This document shows, piece after piece, positions 20,646 through 30,829 of a stretch of DNA of 64,000 nucleotides; position 1 is the stretch's first letter, and the number at the start of each line of letters is the position of its first letter. The position numbers and the translations under genes are program-made. The notes beneath the pieces were generated by a model. The model did not search any database, was not told where the DNA came from, and saw only the letters and a list, made by a program, of their open reading frames with translations. The stretch is from Dryomyza anilis (taxonomy: Eukaryota > Arthropoda > Insecta > Diptera > Dryomyzidae), in the NCBI GenBank assembly GCA_951804985.1, contig OX638135.1, forward strand, positions 37,657,024-37,721,023, read 5' to 3'.

Positions 20646-21761
20646 CTCCAATCTACTACACAATCCTGCATGATGAACAGATGAAAAGCAGAGAATTAAA
20701 AAACATACTTGAATCGAATTCAACGTCTCTCACATTGGCTAAATACAAGATGAATAATTTAAACAGCGTGATTATCTGCGACAACTCTACAGGTGGATTA
20801 TCACATCCAGGTGTTAAGGCAACAACCAAACTGATTTCGAAATGTTTTATATGGAAAAGCATGAATTCGAAGATGAGGAACTTAGTAAAGAATTGCCAGG
20901 AGTATCAGCAGAGTAAAATTTCTCGACACACACGAAGCGAGCTGCATACGTTTGCAGTCCCGGATATGCGTTTTGAGCATTTTAATATCGATATTGTGGA
21001 GCCTTTACCTCAGTCAAATGGTTACGCCTACTGCCTTACTTGTGTGGATAGATATTCGCGGTGGATCGAAGCCATTCCTATTCCGGATATCACAGCAGAA
21101 ACAGTCGCAAAATCATTATTCAATGGATGGATCAGCAGATTTGGTGTGCCGAAATTCATTACTACGGACCAAGGTCGAAAGTTTGAAAGCAGTCTATTTA
21201 ATGAAATGTCGAACATTTTAGGAATAAAACCCATTCGTCAACGGCCTATCACCCGCAGGCCTCATAGAACGTTGGCACAGGGTATTAAAATCGGCTTTTA
21301 AGTGCCACTGCGCAAACGCCAACTGGATAAAAATTCTTCCTACCGATCTACTAGGTCTCAGAACAGCTGTTAAAGAAGATTTAGGCGCATCAATAGCTGA
21401 GATGGTCTACGGACAAGCAATTAGACTTCCAGGAGAATTTTTTGGTAGCAATTCAACAAAACATGTAGATGAACACGAATTTCTACAAAAACTACACCAA
21501 TATTTCGAGAATATGAGACCAACCGAAACATCTCAGCATGGAAGAAAAGCCGTTTTTGTCCCAAAAGATTTACGTTTTTGTAAGTATGTATTCTTACGCG
21601 ACGATAAAGTGCGAACCTCACTAAAAGCGCAATATGATGGTCCTTACAAAGTAGTACAGAGACATCCGAAGACGTATTCGATCTTATGCAATTCGAAACC
21701 AATCACAGTATCTATTGATAGGCTAAAACCAGCCGATCTCCCATCAGAAGACGTAGCATAA
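20646..21761 (+). pseudogene. Gypsy-1 integrase
   Basis: [12 protein letters not shown] and CQEYQQSK are the zinc-binding remnant; the last Cys pair is degraded. [20 protein letters not shown] holds the first catalytic Asp and [14 protein letters not shown] the second. A frameshift near 21250 separates the Glu segment ([12 protein letters not shown]). The carboxyl part (21402-21761) includes MVYGQAIRLPGEFF and a GPYKVV chromatin-linked GPY/F-type module. It is inactive as it stands. Confidence 0.82.
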
Positions 21762-21852
21762 ATTCGAAAACGATCAAAACGTTTCTGCAGAGTGACATTT
21801 TCGGATCATCTACCATCGCCTCGGAGCTACATTGATACTGGAAGGGGGGTGA

Positions 21853-22037
21853 TGTAGTGTAGTCACTCCTACTACTACTTTTACAACTCTAAAATTGTTA
21901 TGCTAGCAAACCTGCTTTTTGAGGTTTAAATTAAAACGATTTTTCTAATTCGCTTTGGTTCGCGTCGTGCAAACGATTCCACGAAAATAACATTTTTACT
22001 GAACTTAATAATATATAAACTTTTATTACTTTTTAAT
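21853..22037 (+). repeat. Gypsy-1 3' LTR
   Basis: It starts TGTAGTGTAG immediately after the purine-rich tract and carries the full version of the LTR sequence shared with 17929-18079. Confidence 0.75.
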
Positions 22038-22374
22038 ATTTTAAACAAATGTTTAAAATAAGTTGGTCGTTTTTGTTGATTTTAGATTTTATGGGAATAT
22101 ATATATATCATACATTCATTCATAAATACGTATACGTATGTCAATTATTGAAATAAAATATATTTTTTAAAATTTGTTTTTGTGTTTTTCGCGGTTTAAA
22201 AAAAGCACATTATTTTTCATAAAAAACGTTCTAAACCACAGAGGTGCAAGAATGCGCAAACCAAATCTAGACAGTCATTGAGACGACATTGAGATCTATA
22301 AGAAACCACTGAATCCCAACCCCCTAAAAACCCCTTAAAAGTAGTTACAGTCAACAAAAAAAATAATTTTGGTC
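22038..22374. other. AT-rich DNA, nothing supported
   Basis: I see no gene or repeat boundary here apart from short A/T runs. Confidence 0.4.
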
Positions 22375-22592
22375 CAACGGTTGGACAATTCAGCCCCCAC
22401 GACAACACCTCCGACAATGGAATAAGGCTGATCGATTTCGCCGCAACACGAAACATGGTAATTAGTAGTACTATATTCAGGCATCTCAATATTCACAAGT
22501 CCACGTGGCAGTCACCCGATCAGAACACGCGCAACCAAATTGATCATGTTGTGATTGACGGAAGGCACGCTTCTAGTGTTATGGACGTACCA
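22375..22592 (+). pseudogene. RTE-like LINE endonuclease fragment
   Basis: Translation gives GIRLIDFAATRNMVISSTIF, then HKSTWQSPDQNTRNQIDHVV and DGRHASSVMDV. This matches the endonuclease of the LINE at 30826-33123, with several replacements. It is an isolated, older scrap on the opposite strand; both ends break off into unrelated DNA. Confidence 0.85.
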
Positions 22593-24344
22593 AACTTGAA
22601 GAACATTTGTAAGTCACACAGTTCTTTAAAAATGTTGAAATATGTATAGTATGCTGTAGGGATCCAAAAGGGCTGTTTTTTCTTTAATTTTCACAATTCA
22701 TATGCGTCACGAAAATAGTCCCCAATATGCCATTCATTAAAATAAAATGTTCAATGTATATTACTACAACTGTCGCGACAAAACAATATTATAAATTTAA
22801 AGTTAAGAATGAGTAGCTGTAAGGTGTCGGATTTTTTTTATTTTTTCATGTCAAATTTTCAAAAATTTCAGTTCAGTCGCTCAGAAGCATTCGTTGACGA
22901 CGGATGTATATTTGATTTTTTTAACCCATTAAAGCTTGCCGAATCAGATACACACTAGGAGATTACGCGGTGCAATTTTCCCATAATGCGTAAGAATTTT
23001 GTTCGATTTTACATCTAGCACCACTACATTATATATGTATGAAATTGTATATCTCTGCGGGCAATTCCCTCCATTTTAATCAAATATTTCAGAAACAAAT
23101 TTTAAAAAATATTCCGAAAAATTTCAGGAAGATAATGTTTAAAATATTTTTTTTCGACATTTTGACAGCAAACACATTGCGAACTAATATTTAAATGTTT
23201 TTCAAGAGAACTTAGAGAATTGTGATAAATTACTCTCCCGACACATATTTTTGGATACAAAAATTTCTTTTTGTTTTTTTGCAAAAACTAATATCTGGAC
23301 CCAGATTTTTTTGCCAATTATCCGTAGGGAAAGGTTCATATTTTATTTTGTGATAAAGTTTGCATCTGCTACATGTCGAAATCGATCGATAACTTGCGAT
23401 ATAAAGCACCAAAAATGGCCTTTTTGCAACTTTGACTCGATTTTTTGCAACGTATAGGGAAAATACCGAAATCTACCAGAAATGATAACTTTTATTTCTG
23501 TGGAAAATTCTTGTAGAACAGTGTTATTGACCCTTACAAAAAATTAAAACATCAAAAATTTCATCGCGATATCTCATATAGAAACGGAGTTGATGTAATG
23601 TTATGTTTATATTGCAGGTAGTCGTGGCAGTTCACTGAACTAGACCATACTTCGAATTAATATTACTACATATAAAAGAGAAATACAAGCAAAATTTCAT
23701 GACTTTAACTCATATAAGACCAAAGATTAAGCACTTCATAAGTTAAATTTATATGACAGGTAGCTAGGTAGCAGGTCGATCACAACAATTTTCAGTGCAC
23801 CATTTTGTTTTTATATAACAAGATGTTAGACAAAAAATAAATAATATACCTCTTCTATCTTCAGAGTTATAGCGTGTTTACTATAAATGTTATATGGCAG
23901 CTTGGCATGGCAGTTTACAATTACCGCCCATTTTTTGTAACACGGTTTGTATTTCTGACATGAGTATATACCAGTTTTTATTGATGTATCTCAAACCAAC
24001 CCAATATTATGGCGATTCATATACAAAAAAACTGAGTTTTCAAATTAAAGAAAAAAATAGAATAAAAATTCTTACCACTCCAAATCAAAGTGAAATGATC
24101 TATGTTCAATGTCTAGAATTAAAGTAATTTTTTTTCAGAATTTTAAAAATGCAGTTTTTGGATGCTGTGGTGCAAAACATCAAAAATCGTGTTTTTATAT
24201 TTGGTGAAGGGGATGCGATAGCAAACTGAAAAATTAAATTTAATCTTCATTGACCAATAATAACAACATATTAAAATATGAAACAAATGGAAGTGGGTCA
24301 GGATCAAATATAATATACCTCTTCTATCTTCCATATATATATAC
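22593..24344. other. AT-rich stretch without supported gene
   Basis: No domain-bearing frame, long repeat or LTR was found on either strand. Short ORFs are low-complexity. Confidence 0.45.
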
Positions 24345-24870
24345 TAGCTAGACCCGTGCACAAGTCGTGCCCGTAAAATTCTTCCCGGTAGAATTCTTCC
24401 CCGTACAATTCTTCCCCGTTGTGTTTTTCCAGTAGAATTTTTAGTGTGGTGCGTTTTAGTGTGATGAATTTAGTGTGGTGAGTTTTAGTGTGGTGAGTTT
24501 TGGTGTGGTGAGATTAAGTAAGATGAGTAACATCCAATTTTAAAGTTTGGTTGAAATCGATATCATTAGGACTGAGATATAGCGTACTGAATTTTTGGGT
24601 TCTATGGGAGGTGCCACTCTCCTTTACCCAATCTGGTTTATTTATGGTTTAGAATACTCAATGTACTTTATATCATAGTAATGCAAATTTTCAGAAAAAT
24701 ATGTTCAGTAGTTTTGCTATGAATCTGAATTATACACCAAAAATAAAAATGGGCGTGGTCAATGAAAACTATATAGTGATCTTCTCCTGGGTCTGTAGGA
24801 TATATATTCCAAATTTTAAAAAAAATCCATGTACAGGTGTACGTTTGCATAGCGCACAAAAATTAATTTT
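24345..24870. repeat. Dispersed repeat X, copy 1
   Basis: It begins with ctagacccgtgcacaagtcg and contains an imperfect array of gtgtggtgagttt (about 24445-24515). It then has a gggaggtgccac motif and a gggcgtggtc motif. The region 62886-63400 has the same order (cccgtgcacgactcgtgcc, gtgtggtgag repeats, gggggtgccacgccc), so both are copies of one interspersed family. Class is undetermined; a Helitron-type origin is possible. Confidence 0.5.
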
Positions 24871-24875
24871 ATATA

Positions 24876-25156
24876 CAGTGATGTGCAAAATAACAGGGAC
24901 ACCAATGCAATTATTTGATAAGTAATATTTTCTACTGGGTTTATTACAAAAACAAAGTTAACTAACTGTATTTCAAACATTGCTTATATGCAGAATAGAA
25001 TACCCATAATAGAGCATAATTATTCAGAATATTTTTTGAAAATTTCAATCAATTTGTATCAACTTTCTGATATTTGCCGGGAAAATTAATAAGGCCAGTT
25101 GCAAACTTTGGTTTATTTTTTAAATATTTGAATTTATTGAACATTTTATCATAGTT
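24876..25156 (+). mobile_element. Tc1-like transposon end
   Basis: CAGTGATGTGCAAAATAACA, preceded by TA, followed by GGGACACC, has the look of a Tc1-family terminal inverted repeat. No matching opposite end or transposase is found nearby; the element runs into the palindrome at 25157. Confidence 0.45.
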
Positions 25157-25423
25157 AAAGTAATAGTATGTTCATAAGATTTAAAAGAAATTATAATTTT
25201 TTACTTAGCAAACATAGTTGTTGAAATTGGATCGATTATATCAGTGTAGCGCTGAAAAAACTTCTAAAAAAATATGTTATAAAAAAACCTACAAAGTAAA
25301 GGCAAGTGTTACAGGAAAATTGAAGAAATTGTTGAATACTCTAAAACAATTTCTGAAAATTTCATTAATTGAGTCCATAAATTGCCCGAGGTCAAAAATC
25401 AAAAAATTATATATATATATATA

Positions 25424-25487
<64 letters not shown>

Positions 25488-25520
25488 TATATGCATATAT
25501 ATATATACATATATATATAC

Positions 25521-25551
<31 letters not shown>

Positions 25552-25797
25552 ATTTTTTGATTTTTGACCTCGGGCAATTTATGGACTCAATTAATGAAAT
25601 TTTCAGAAATTGTTTTAGAGTATTCAACAATTTCTTCAATTTTCCTGTAACACTTGCCTTTACTTTGTAGGTTTTTTTATAACATATTTTTTTAGAAGTT
25701 TTTTCAGCGCTACACTGATATAATCGATCCAATTTCAACAACTATGTTTGCTAAGTAAAAAATTATAATTTCTTTTAAATCTTATGAACATACTATT

Positions 25798-25802
<5 letters not shown>
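25157..25802. repeat. Palindrome with 254-base arms around an AT core
   Basis: 25157-25410 and 25549-25802 are reverse complements with no mismatch that I could see, separated by 138 bases of (AT)n with ATGC/ATAC interruptions. Mirror-image ORFs in the arms are a by-product of the symmetry. Confidence 0.93.

Positions 25803-25856
<54 letters not shown>
25803..25856. repeat. (AT)n tract abutting Gypsy-2A LTR
   Basis: A pure TA dinucleotide run ends exactly at the LTR start at 25857. Confidence 0.9.
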
Positions 25857-25860
<4 letters not shown>

Positions 25861-26397
25861 ACGAAAATTCAGTCTACGGAAAACTGTTCTACGAGTTCGT
25901 ATCGCTGGATTGTGTACAAAATAAAAACGCACTTATATTTGGTTTTAACTAGTATTATTTCAACTAGTATTAATTAACTTTATTAATTTAAATAACAACT
26001 TAAAGAATAATCACTTATATCAACTGCTGAATTACTGCAATCTTTACAATGTTCACTCACGAAACGCACTAGTTCACTATTAAATCACAACTGTGGTACA
26101 GTGCCTCAGATGCGCGGCCTTATATACTGCAGGCATCAGTTCGACACGTTTCGACAAGCTTCGACTTGTTTCGAGAACCTTCTACTCGTTTCGTGAATGA
26201 CGCATGCTATTGGCATCTCATTCGCACTCATGTGTTTTAATGTGCTGATCTTCCATCTCTTTCTCGCACATTGCATAGTGCGCTGAATGATCTTCCGTCT
26301 CTTTCTAACACATTGCTTAGTGCGCTGAATTGTCTTGCGTCTCATTTATTATTGTTGATTGCTTGCACAGTGGAGCAAATTACCTCTTTTCGTAACA
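25857..26397 (-). repeat. Gypsy-2A 3' LTR
   Basis: This 541-base LTR has palindromic ends TGTTACGAAAA and TTTTCGTAACA. It matches 48052-48596 and 50871-51237 of Gypsy-2B. The interior has the words tcgacacgtttcgacaagct and several gtgcgctgaat repeats. Confidence 0.93.
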
Positions 26398-26409
26398 CTG
26401 CCCTCCACC
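26398..26409 (-). promoter_or_regulatory. Gypsy-2A polypurine tract
   Basis: The minus strand reads GGTGGAGGGCAG directly before the LTR, the expected plus-strand primer site. The identical sequence adjoins the Gypsy-2B LTR at 48597-48608. Confidence 0.75.
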
Positions 26410-26434
26410 TAAATCTGTTCGTCCCGAACAGATA

Positions 26435-27526
26435 TTAATCCTCTCTCTCTCTATACGGCGCCAACCTTTCTAAATGTACCACATTCATTTTCCGTCTAAC
26501 GCCTGCAGTATTCTGAATCCGATACACGACATCGTTAATTCTTTTAATTATCTTGTATGGTCCTTCCCAGTGTGTTTGTAGCTTAGGGGATAAGCCTTTC
26601 TTCCTTTGTGGGTTATAGAGCAAAACAAGTTGTCCTTCTGTAAATCCCTCTGAATTTGTGCGCAAGTCGTATCTGGCCTTCATCTTATCACTCGCAAATT
26701 GTGTACGCTGTCTTACAAACTGATGCACTTCGTTCATTTCTTCACTTTTTCTGAAAACATAATTGTGTACAGGAATTCCAGCTGAAGGACTCACACCAAA
26801 CTTTAAATCCGCAGGTAATCTTAAGTCTGTTCCAAAAACAATTTTAGATGGTGAAGCTGCTGTGATATCATGAATCGCCGTTCGATAAGCCATGAGGAAT
26901 AGTGGTATGTGTGTATCCCAATCTTTTTGATTTTTATCAACCACTTTTCTGAGATACTCTTCCAAAGTCCGATTGAATCTCTCCACCATGCCGTCTGATT
27001 GCGGGTGCAAAGGCGTTGTTCGTGTTTTGTGTATGTTGAGGACTTTGCATACTTCTTTAAAAACTGCAGACTCAAAATTTCTTCCTTGATCTGAATGCAA
27101 TTCCAACGGTACTCCAAAACGGCTTACCCAGCTGTTAACTAATGCATCCGCATCTGTTGTGGCTTCTTGATTCGGCATGGGATACACTTCAGGCCACTTG
27201 CTGAAATAGTCAATGACGACAAGGACATACTTATTACCCGCATCACTGATTGGAAACGGCCCGGCGACATCCATGGCAATACGCTCGATTGGTGCTCCCA
27301 CGTTGTACTGATGCATCCTGCCGCGACTTCTGACTGTTGGACCTTTTGCTGGTACACATTGAGGACAACTGCGAATCCAATCGGCGACTGACTCTTGGCA
27401 TCCAATCCAATAAAAACGTTTCTTTACCTTCTCGACCGTTTTATTAATGCCCAAATGACCACCACTAGATCCACCATGGTATTCCGCTAATATCTCTTTT
27501 ATTTTTGACTTGGGAACAACAATCAA
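26435..27526 (-). CDS. Gypsy-2A integrase
   Basis: An uninterrupted 363-codon frame. It has GGHLGINKTVEKVKKRFYW and CPQCVPAK (HHCC zinc domain). The catalytic core is AMDVAGPFP (Asp), LHSDQGRNFESAVF (Asp) and HPQSDGMVERFNRTLEEYL (Glu). LMAYRTAIHDITAASP follows, then a GPY/F module with WEGPYKIIKRI. The frame joins the upstream pol through a one-base slip near 27560-27600 (QWQSLKL). It resembles mdg3/412-type insect Gypsy integrases. It is probably a piece of the polyprotein, not a separately initiated gene. Confidence 0.9.
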   Translation of the reverse strand: MIVVPKSKIKEILAEYHGGSSGGHLGINKTVEKVKKRFYWIGCQESVADWIRSCPQCVPAKGPTVRSRGRMHQYNVGAPIERIAMDVAGPFPISDAGNKYVLVVIDYFSKWPEVYPMPNQEATTDADALVNSWVSRFGVPLELHSDQGRNFESAVFKEVCKVLNIHKTRTTPLHPQSDGMVERFNRTLEEYLRKVVDKNQKDWDTHIPLFLMAYRTAIHDITAASPSKIVFGTDLRLPADLKFGVSPSAGIPVHNYVFRKSEEMNEVHQFVRQRTQFASDKMKARYDLRTNSEGFTEGQLVLLYNPQRKKGLSPKLQTHWEGPYKIIKRINDVVYRIQNTAGVRRKMNVVHLERLAPYRERED

Positions 27527-27588
27527 ACTTCGAGCGGATGTGCCATCTTCATTTTCCCATACACGATATAAGCAACCATCTTGTAGCT

Positions 27589-28605
27589 TTAAGCTCTGCC
27601 ACTGTGCCAGTAAGCTTTAGTTATTGGACTGTCCGCAGCTATATCTTCCCATGATGACTTTCTTTGATGTTCCATGAACATCATGATTTTTGTGAGGTCG
27701 GGATCACTCTTTTGATCAATATGAATTTGTTCCGGAGTCCATTTTTCATCGTGCAAAACATTTAGCAAACGAATGTCAATTATGTTTTCTTTTCCTTCAG
27801 CTCTTGAACAATGTCTGCATTCTAGTTTACATGGGGGTCGTGACAGAGCATCTGCATTTCCATGATTTCCTCCTTTACGATGTTCGATTGAGAAATCGTA
27901 GCTCTGTAATCGTTCTATCCAACGCGCAATTTGGCCTTCCGGATCTTTGAACTGAAGTAACCATCGTAGTGCTGCGTGATCGGTTCTCAAGTGAAACTGT
28001 TGTCCGTACAGATACTTATGGAAATTTTTCACACTTTCAATTACAGCAAGAAGCTCCCTCCTGGTGACACAGTAATTTCGCTCGGGCTTGGACAATGTTT
28101 TACTGTAGTATGCGATCACTTTTTCCTGCCCATTGATTACTTGCGAGAGAACTCCGCCTATTCCGTATCCGCTTGCATCCGTATCAAGTATAAATTTCTC
28201 ACCTGGAATTGGATACGCAAGAATTGGTGCCGAGCACAGTAGATCTTTTAATTTCAAAAACGCCCTTTCTTGATCATCACCCCATTGAAATGCGCGGTTC
28301 TTTCTTGTCAATTCGTGAAGACTGCTAGCAACATTGGCAAAACCTGAAACAAATCGCCTGTAGTATGTACATAGCCCCAAGAAACTTCGTAGGCCATGTA
28401 GGTTTTGCGGTCTGGGCCACTCCTTTACTGCAACTATTTTATCTTCATCGGTATGCACTCCTTCCGTTGTAACTCGATGACCCAGATACTTGACTTCTTT
28501 CTTGAAAAGTGAGCATTTCTTTGGGCTAAGTTGTAGACCCGCACTTTTCAATCGAAGAAATACTTCCTCTAGATTTCTTAGATGTTCGTTGAAAACCTTG
28601 CTCAT
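27589..28605 (-). pseudogene. Gypsy-2A RT end, RNase H and linker
   Basis: FLRLKSAGLQLSPKKCSLF and VKYLGHRVTTEGV complete RT. RNase H motifs are ILDTDASGYGIGGVLSQ (Asp), YCVTRRELLAVIESVKNF (Glu), HLRTDHAALRWLL (Asp) and GNADALSRPP (Asp). The LDD catalytic motif sits at the frameshift just upstream, at about 28606-28625. All catalytic residues of RNase H are present. Confidence 0.88.
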
Positions 28606-29434
28606 AACAATTATGTCATCAAGGTGTACTAGGCATGTTTTCCAGTGTAAACCTTTATACGTGCTCCATTAACCGCTCGAATGTTGCTGGGGCATTGCAT
28701 AGTCCAAACGGCATTACCAAAAATTGCCATAGTCCATCTCCAGTTCTGAATGCAGTCTTCTCTCGATCTTTCTTATCGATTTCCACTTGCCAGTAACCGC
28801 TTTGCAAGTCCAACGTTGAAAACCACTTAGCATTAGATAGTGTGTCCAAGGTGTCATCGATTCTAGGCAGCGGATAACTATCTTTCTTGGTGACATCATT
28901 AACTTTTCGGTAATCAACGCAGAACCGAGTACTACCGTCCTTCTTTTTCACCAATACTACTGGTGAACTCCATGGACTCTCAGATGGTTCCACCACGCCA
29001 TTTGTGTGCATTTCTTCAACCAAATGTGATACTTCGTCTCTTTTCGCAAGTGGTACCCCTTCTTGGTGCTTGACGAATGGGTTAGAATCACCAGTGTCTA
29101 TTCGATGTTTTACAATGGCAGTTCTGCCATCCTTTTGGCCCTTTTCAGCAAATATACACCGATATTTATCAATTAGCTTTTGCATTTGACTCTTTTCTTT
29201 GGCAGCCAAATCCTTCGTCCACTCATTTATAAACCTGTGAGTAGATTGTTTGTTTATTCGCGATGTGCCGTAGTCTTTTGATGGATTTGACTCACAATTT
29301 ATAATCGCTGATGCCTCTTGACACTGGCCTATCACTGTTCCCTTTTTGATTAATTTTGATGAGTTTTCCAAATTGAGAACTCTTATAGGTACAATTCTGT
29401 CTTTCTCCGACTCAACAAGTGTTCTTCCTACCAC
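28606..29434 (-). pseudogene. Gypsy-2A RT fingers and palm
   Basis: The frame contains SPWSSPVVLVKKKDGSTRFC, the motif A block (FSTLDLQSGYWQVEID, catalytic Asp) and KTAFRTGDGLWQFLVMPFG. It stops after FERLMEHV because of a one-base deletion at about 28660. HLDD then follows in the next frame. One or two small indels separate it from an intact RT. Confidence 0.88.
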
Positions 29435-29443
29435 TATGTTACT

Positions 29444-29964
29444 TTAATACAGTTCTTCGTTTGCTTCAATAACCCACAACTTGCTTATCCCACAATCTCC
29501 ATTTAATTTCGCCCAAACAATTGCTTCTGAATTAGGTGGTATTTTTCTATTTTTATAAGCAATAACTTGTTTCATTTTCGGGCTCTGGTCACAATCAATA
29601 TTTAGTTGGATCTCCGTGTTGGCATAATTCAAAATTTTTCTTGTAAAATCAAGTGTGAAATCGTTCTTTATCATGAAGTCCATGCCAAGTATTATTTCGT
29701 CTACTATTTCTGCCACAATAAAATCATGCTTAACTGTCGTAGTACCAATCGTTATTTTCTTGGTAATCTTTCCTCTGATAGGGGCCTCTTCACCTGTAGC
29801 TGTTTGTAATCTTATTCCTACAAGCGGCTCTACTTTATCCTTAACAAGGTTACTTCTTATTATTGAGTGTGAAGCTCCCGTATCCAATGTTACCATATAT
29901 GCTGTACAATCAATGAGTCCTTCGACAGTTAAGCTTTTTGGCTTTCGACCAATTTGTGAAATGG
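29444..29964 (-). pseudogene. Gypsy-2A protease, cut by assembly gap
   Basis: AYMVTLDTGASHSIIRSNLV carries the retropepsin DTG. DFIVAEIVDEIILGMDFMIK is the second conserved block, in the typical ILGMDFM form. A stop after NEELY separates it from RT. The upstream part disappears into the N run. Confidence 0.85.
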
Positions 29965-30164
29965 NNNNNNNNNNNNNNNNNNNNNNNNNNNNNNNNNNNN
30001 NNNNNNNNNNNNNNNNNNNNNNNNNNNNNNNNNNNNNNNNNNNNNNNNNNNNNNNNNNNNNNNNNNNNNNNNNNNNNNNNNNNNNNNNNNNNNNNNNNNN
30101 NNNNNNNNNNNNNNNNNNNNNNNNNNNNNNNNNNNNNNNNNNNNNNNNNNNNNNNNNNNNNNNN
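29965..30164. other. Assembly gap (200 N)
   Basis: A run of exactly 200 N. It separates Gypsy-2A protease from the LINE 3' end, so the junction is not real sequence evidence. Confidence 1.
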
Positions 30165-30342
30165 CGCCAGTCGGATCTGCTTTGCGCGCGCTGACGCCAG
30201 TTAGAAATACCAAGCGTTGCCAGGTTGTCCTCAACTTCGTCTTTCCAACGCAGATTTGGACGCCCTCTTCTACGCTGTCCACCTTCGAGTTTCGATTCAA
30301 GCACCTTCTTGGCTGGAATGTTTTCATCCATTCATTCGACAT
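30165..30342 (-). pseudogene. RTE-like LINE ORF2 carboxyl tail
   Basis: DENIPAKKVLESKLEGGQRR and RGRPNLRWKDEVEDNLATLG form the basic RGRP-W-D tail. It continues the frame from 30350 after a stop or slip near 30340-30350, where LRWLGHVE would be expected. It is cut by the gap. Confidence 0.8.
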
Positions 30343-30349
30343 GACCTAG

Positions 30350-30829
30350 CTAGCGAAGCTGCTGGATCTTGATGCGCTTGACTATGTCAATGTCGTCGAA
30401 TAACTCATACAGCTCGTGGTTCATCCTGATTCGATACTCGTTAGCAAAGCAGATAGGGCCAAAGATTTTACGGAGAATCTTTCTCTCGAACGCTCCCAGT
30501 ACTCTCTCATCGGTGGAGGCCAGCGTCCATGTTTCTGCACCATAAAGTAGGACGGGCATGATGACTGACTTGTAGAGCGTTATTTTTGTCCGGCGAGAGA
30601 GGACTCTAAGTCTCAATTGCCTACTGAGCCCAAAGTAGCACCTGTTGGCAAGAGTTATTCTCCGTTGGATCTCCAGGCTGACGTCGTTGTTGCTGTTTAC
30701 GCTGGATCCCAGATAGACGAAGTCCTTCACAATGTTGAACTTGTGGGTGTCAAAATCAGCTTTTTGTCCAAGACGCACGGATTCTTTTTTGCTTGTTGAC
30801 ACAAGGAACTTCGTCTTGTCCTCGTTCAA
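30350..30829 (-). pseudogene. RTE-like LINE ORF2 RT thumb/connection
   Basis: NEDKTKFLVSTSKK and FVYLGSSVNSNNDVSLEIQR are the post-catalytic RT region. LRLRVLSRRTKITLYKSVIM and LLYGAETWTLASTDERVL follow. The join with the larger frame at 30826 lacks a few residues, giving a frameshift. Confidence 0.82.

Larger units (their letters stand above)
17929..22037 (+). mobile_element. Gypsy-1: decayed Ty3/Gypsy retrotransposon
   Basis: Two similar LTR-like sequences flank gag, protease, RT, RNase H and integrase in Gypsy order. A purine-rich tract (gaaggggggtga, 21841-21852) precedes the 3' LTR. Frameshifts separate gag/protease, protease/RT, RT/RT and the integrase core/tail. No clear target duplication was found, so the exact ends are approximate. 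Confidence 0.85.
25857..29964 (-). mobile_element. Gypsy-2A: Ty3/Gypsy element, 5' end lost
   Basis: On the minus strand the order is protease, RT, RNase H, integrase, purine tract, 3' LTR. The 5' LTR and gag are missing because the sequence enters the 200-base N gap at 29965; beyond the gap lies an RTE-like LINE. The integrase is a single intact frame and the rest has few lesions, making this the youngest-looking coding element in the window. Gypsy-2B is its relative and supplies the missing gag and primer site. Confidence 0.88.

Noticed and set aside
25218..25741. Mirror-image ORFs of 88 and 150 codons in the palindrome
   Set aside because: They are the same sequence read from both arms and extended by Ile-Tyr translation of (AT)n. 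No recognisable domain.
29444..30342. A single fused ORF spanning Gypsy-2A protease and the LINE tail
   Set aside because: The fusion exists only because the N run translates as unknown residues; the two sides belong to different elements.
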